Below, in pieces: positions 6,290 through 6,831 of a stretch of 6,831 nucleotides of DNA. Origin of the DNA: HGM13006 sp964518645. GTDB taxonomy: Bacteria > Bacillota > Clostridia > Oscillospirales > Oscillospiraceae. The stretch is from positions 1 through 6,831 of the forward strand of contig CAZFGL010000117.1 in NCBI GenBank assembly GCA_964518645.1, in the 5' to 3' direction. A model generated the notes under the pieces. It had not been told where the DNA came from. It saw only the letters and a list, made by a program, of their open reading frames with translations, and did no database searches. Numbering within the stretch: the stretch's first letter is position 1; each line of letters starts with the position of its first letter. Made by a program: the position numbers and the translations under genes.

Positions 6290-6831
6290 TCAGTCTTTAA
6301 TGTTCTTGACCTCTTCAAAGATCGCAACGGTTTCCTCATCCGGTGCAGCAGTCACCAGAGAGACCACCACGTTCACCACCAGGCCCACGATAAATGCGGG
6401 CAGCAGTTCATAGATGGCCCAGACACCGCCCATGGGAGCAATGCCGTATTTCCAGATGAACACCATTGCGCCGCCGGCGATCATACCGGTGAGAGCGCCC
6501 CACTTGTTGCTGCGCTTCCAGAACAGGGCCAGCAGAACCACAGGGCCGAAGGCGGCACCGAAGCCTGCCCATGCAAAGGAGACGATATAGAATACAGAGC
6601 CCTCGTCCTTTGCCCAGATCACAGCGATGATGGCAATGATGATGACGGATACCCGGGCGATAATCATGGAGACCTTGCCGGATACGTTCAGGTGGAAGGT
6701 ATCCCGGAGAAGATCCTGGGTTACGGAGGAGGATGCAGCAATCAGCTGGGAGTCAGCGGTGGACATGGTGGCGGCCAGAATGCCGGAGAGAATGAGACTG
6801 GCGATGATGGCAGCCAGAACACCGTAGTTGG
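6290..6831 (-). CDS. putP: Sodium:solute symporter, PutP-type (sodium/proline), C-terminal part only
   Basis: The gene runs off the right edge; its last 179 residues are visible, out of a usual length near 500. It belongs to the SSS family, which uses the sodium gradient to import small solutes; PutP imports proline across the cytoplasmic membrane. The visible part opens with a helix ending ILAATMSTADSQL, which matches the PutP segment whose Ser-Thr pair (MST) helps form the second sodium site. Next come SSSVTQDL, a hydrophobic helix, FAWAGFGAAFGPVVLLALFW (a strong PutP hallmark), GALTGMIAGG, IWKYG and the last helix YELLPAFIVGLVVNVVVSLV. A short acidic cytoplasmic tail ends at KNIKD with TGA. 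The sequence stays open to the last base, so the Met at 6764-6766 is internal and not a start. Proline is the best substrate guess from close similarity, but related sodium symporters (for example pantothenate) cannot be fully excluded from this fragment. Confidence 0.88.
   Translation of the reverse strand, partial: NYGVLAAIIASLILSGILAATMSTADSQLIAASSSVTQDLLRDTFHLNVSGKVSMIIARVSVIIIAIIAVIWAKDEGSVFYIVSFAWAGFGAAFGPVVLLALFWKRSNKWGALTGMIAGGAMVFIWKYGIAPMGGVWAIYELLPAFIVGLVVNVVVSLVTAAPDEETVAIFEEVKNIKD

Noticed and set aside
6290..6766. Complete 158-residue membrane protein starting at the Met at 6764-6766
   Set aside because: The frame stays open to the window edge, and the residues upstream of this Met continue the PutP helix (SGILAAT before MSTADSQL), so it is the 3' part of a longer gene.
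1..6831. CRISPR arrays, tRNA or rRNA genes, insertion sequences, phage or defence genes
   Set aside because: I looked for regularly spaced repeats, tRNA-like cloverleaf signatures, transposase or integrase motifs and known defence domains, and saw none.

Overview
The window reads as chromosomal DNA from a gut-type Clostridia, most likely an Oscillospiraceae-like Firmicute. This rests on the GC-rich coding sequence, strong AAGGAGG-type ribosome binding sites, a secreted S8 peptidase with S-layer homology (SLH) domains, a short Firmicute-type FNT channel, and an intergenic repeat of a kind I recall from these genomes. The assignment is inference from gene types and style; no rRNA or marker gene is present.

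Layout from left to right. Positions 1-60 hold two GC-rich hairpins that look like one end of a dispersed intergenic repeat. A short formate/nitrite-type (FNT) channel gene follows on the minus strand (151-777), with a terminator just after its stop (112-145). The 232-base divergent region (778-1009) carries a near-consensus promoter for each flanking gene and five phased TTTCCCC/GGGGAAA motifs around a central palindrome, which looks like an operator array. On the plus strand (1016-2539) lies a membrane-anchored, PrsA-like parvulin peptidyl-prolyl isomerase with an N-terminal zinc ribbon. It converges on a 1200-residue secreted subtilase on the minus strand (2579-6181), and the two genes share one compact palindromic terminator. 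Upstream of the subtilase, again on the minus strand, is the 3' part of a PutP-type sodium/proline symporter gene (6290 to the window end, where it is cut off).

The protease appears to have its own promoter, a textbook TTGACG-17-TATAAT placed right after the symporter stop codon. A strong terminator-like hairpin with a T6 tract then sits inside the short protease leader, one base before the Shine-Dalgarno sequence. That hairpin can end symporter transcription and may also attenuate or stabilise protease mRNA.

A plausible shared theme is protein and peptide scavenging at the cell surface: an SLH-anchored subtilase digests external protein, a surface foldase helps secreted proteins fold, and a sodium symporter takes up proline. 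The FNT channel would move a small anion such as formate, nitrite or hydrosulfide. This link is inference from adjacency. I see no defence system, CRISPR array, insertion sequence or RNA gene. The most unusual items are the protease leader, the divergent operator array, and the SLH triplet that splits a fibronectin-like domain of the protease.
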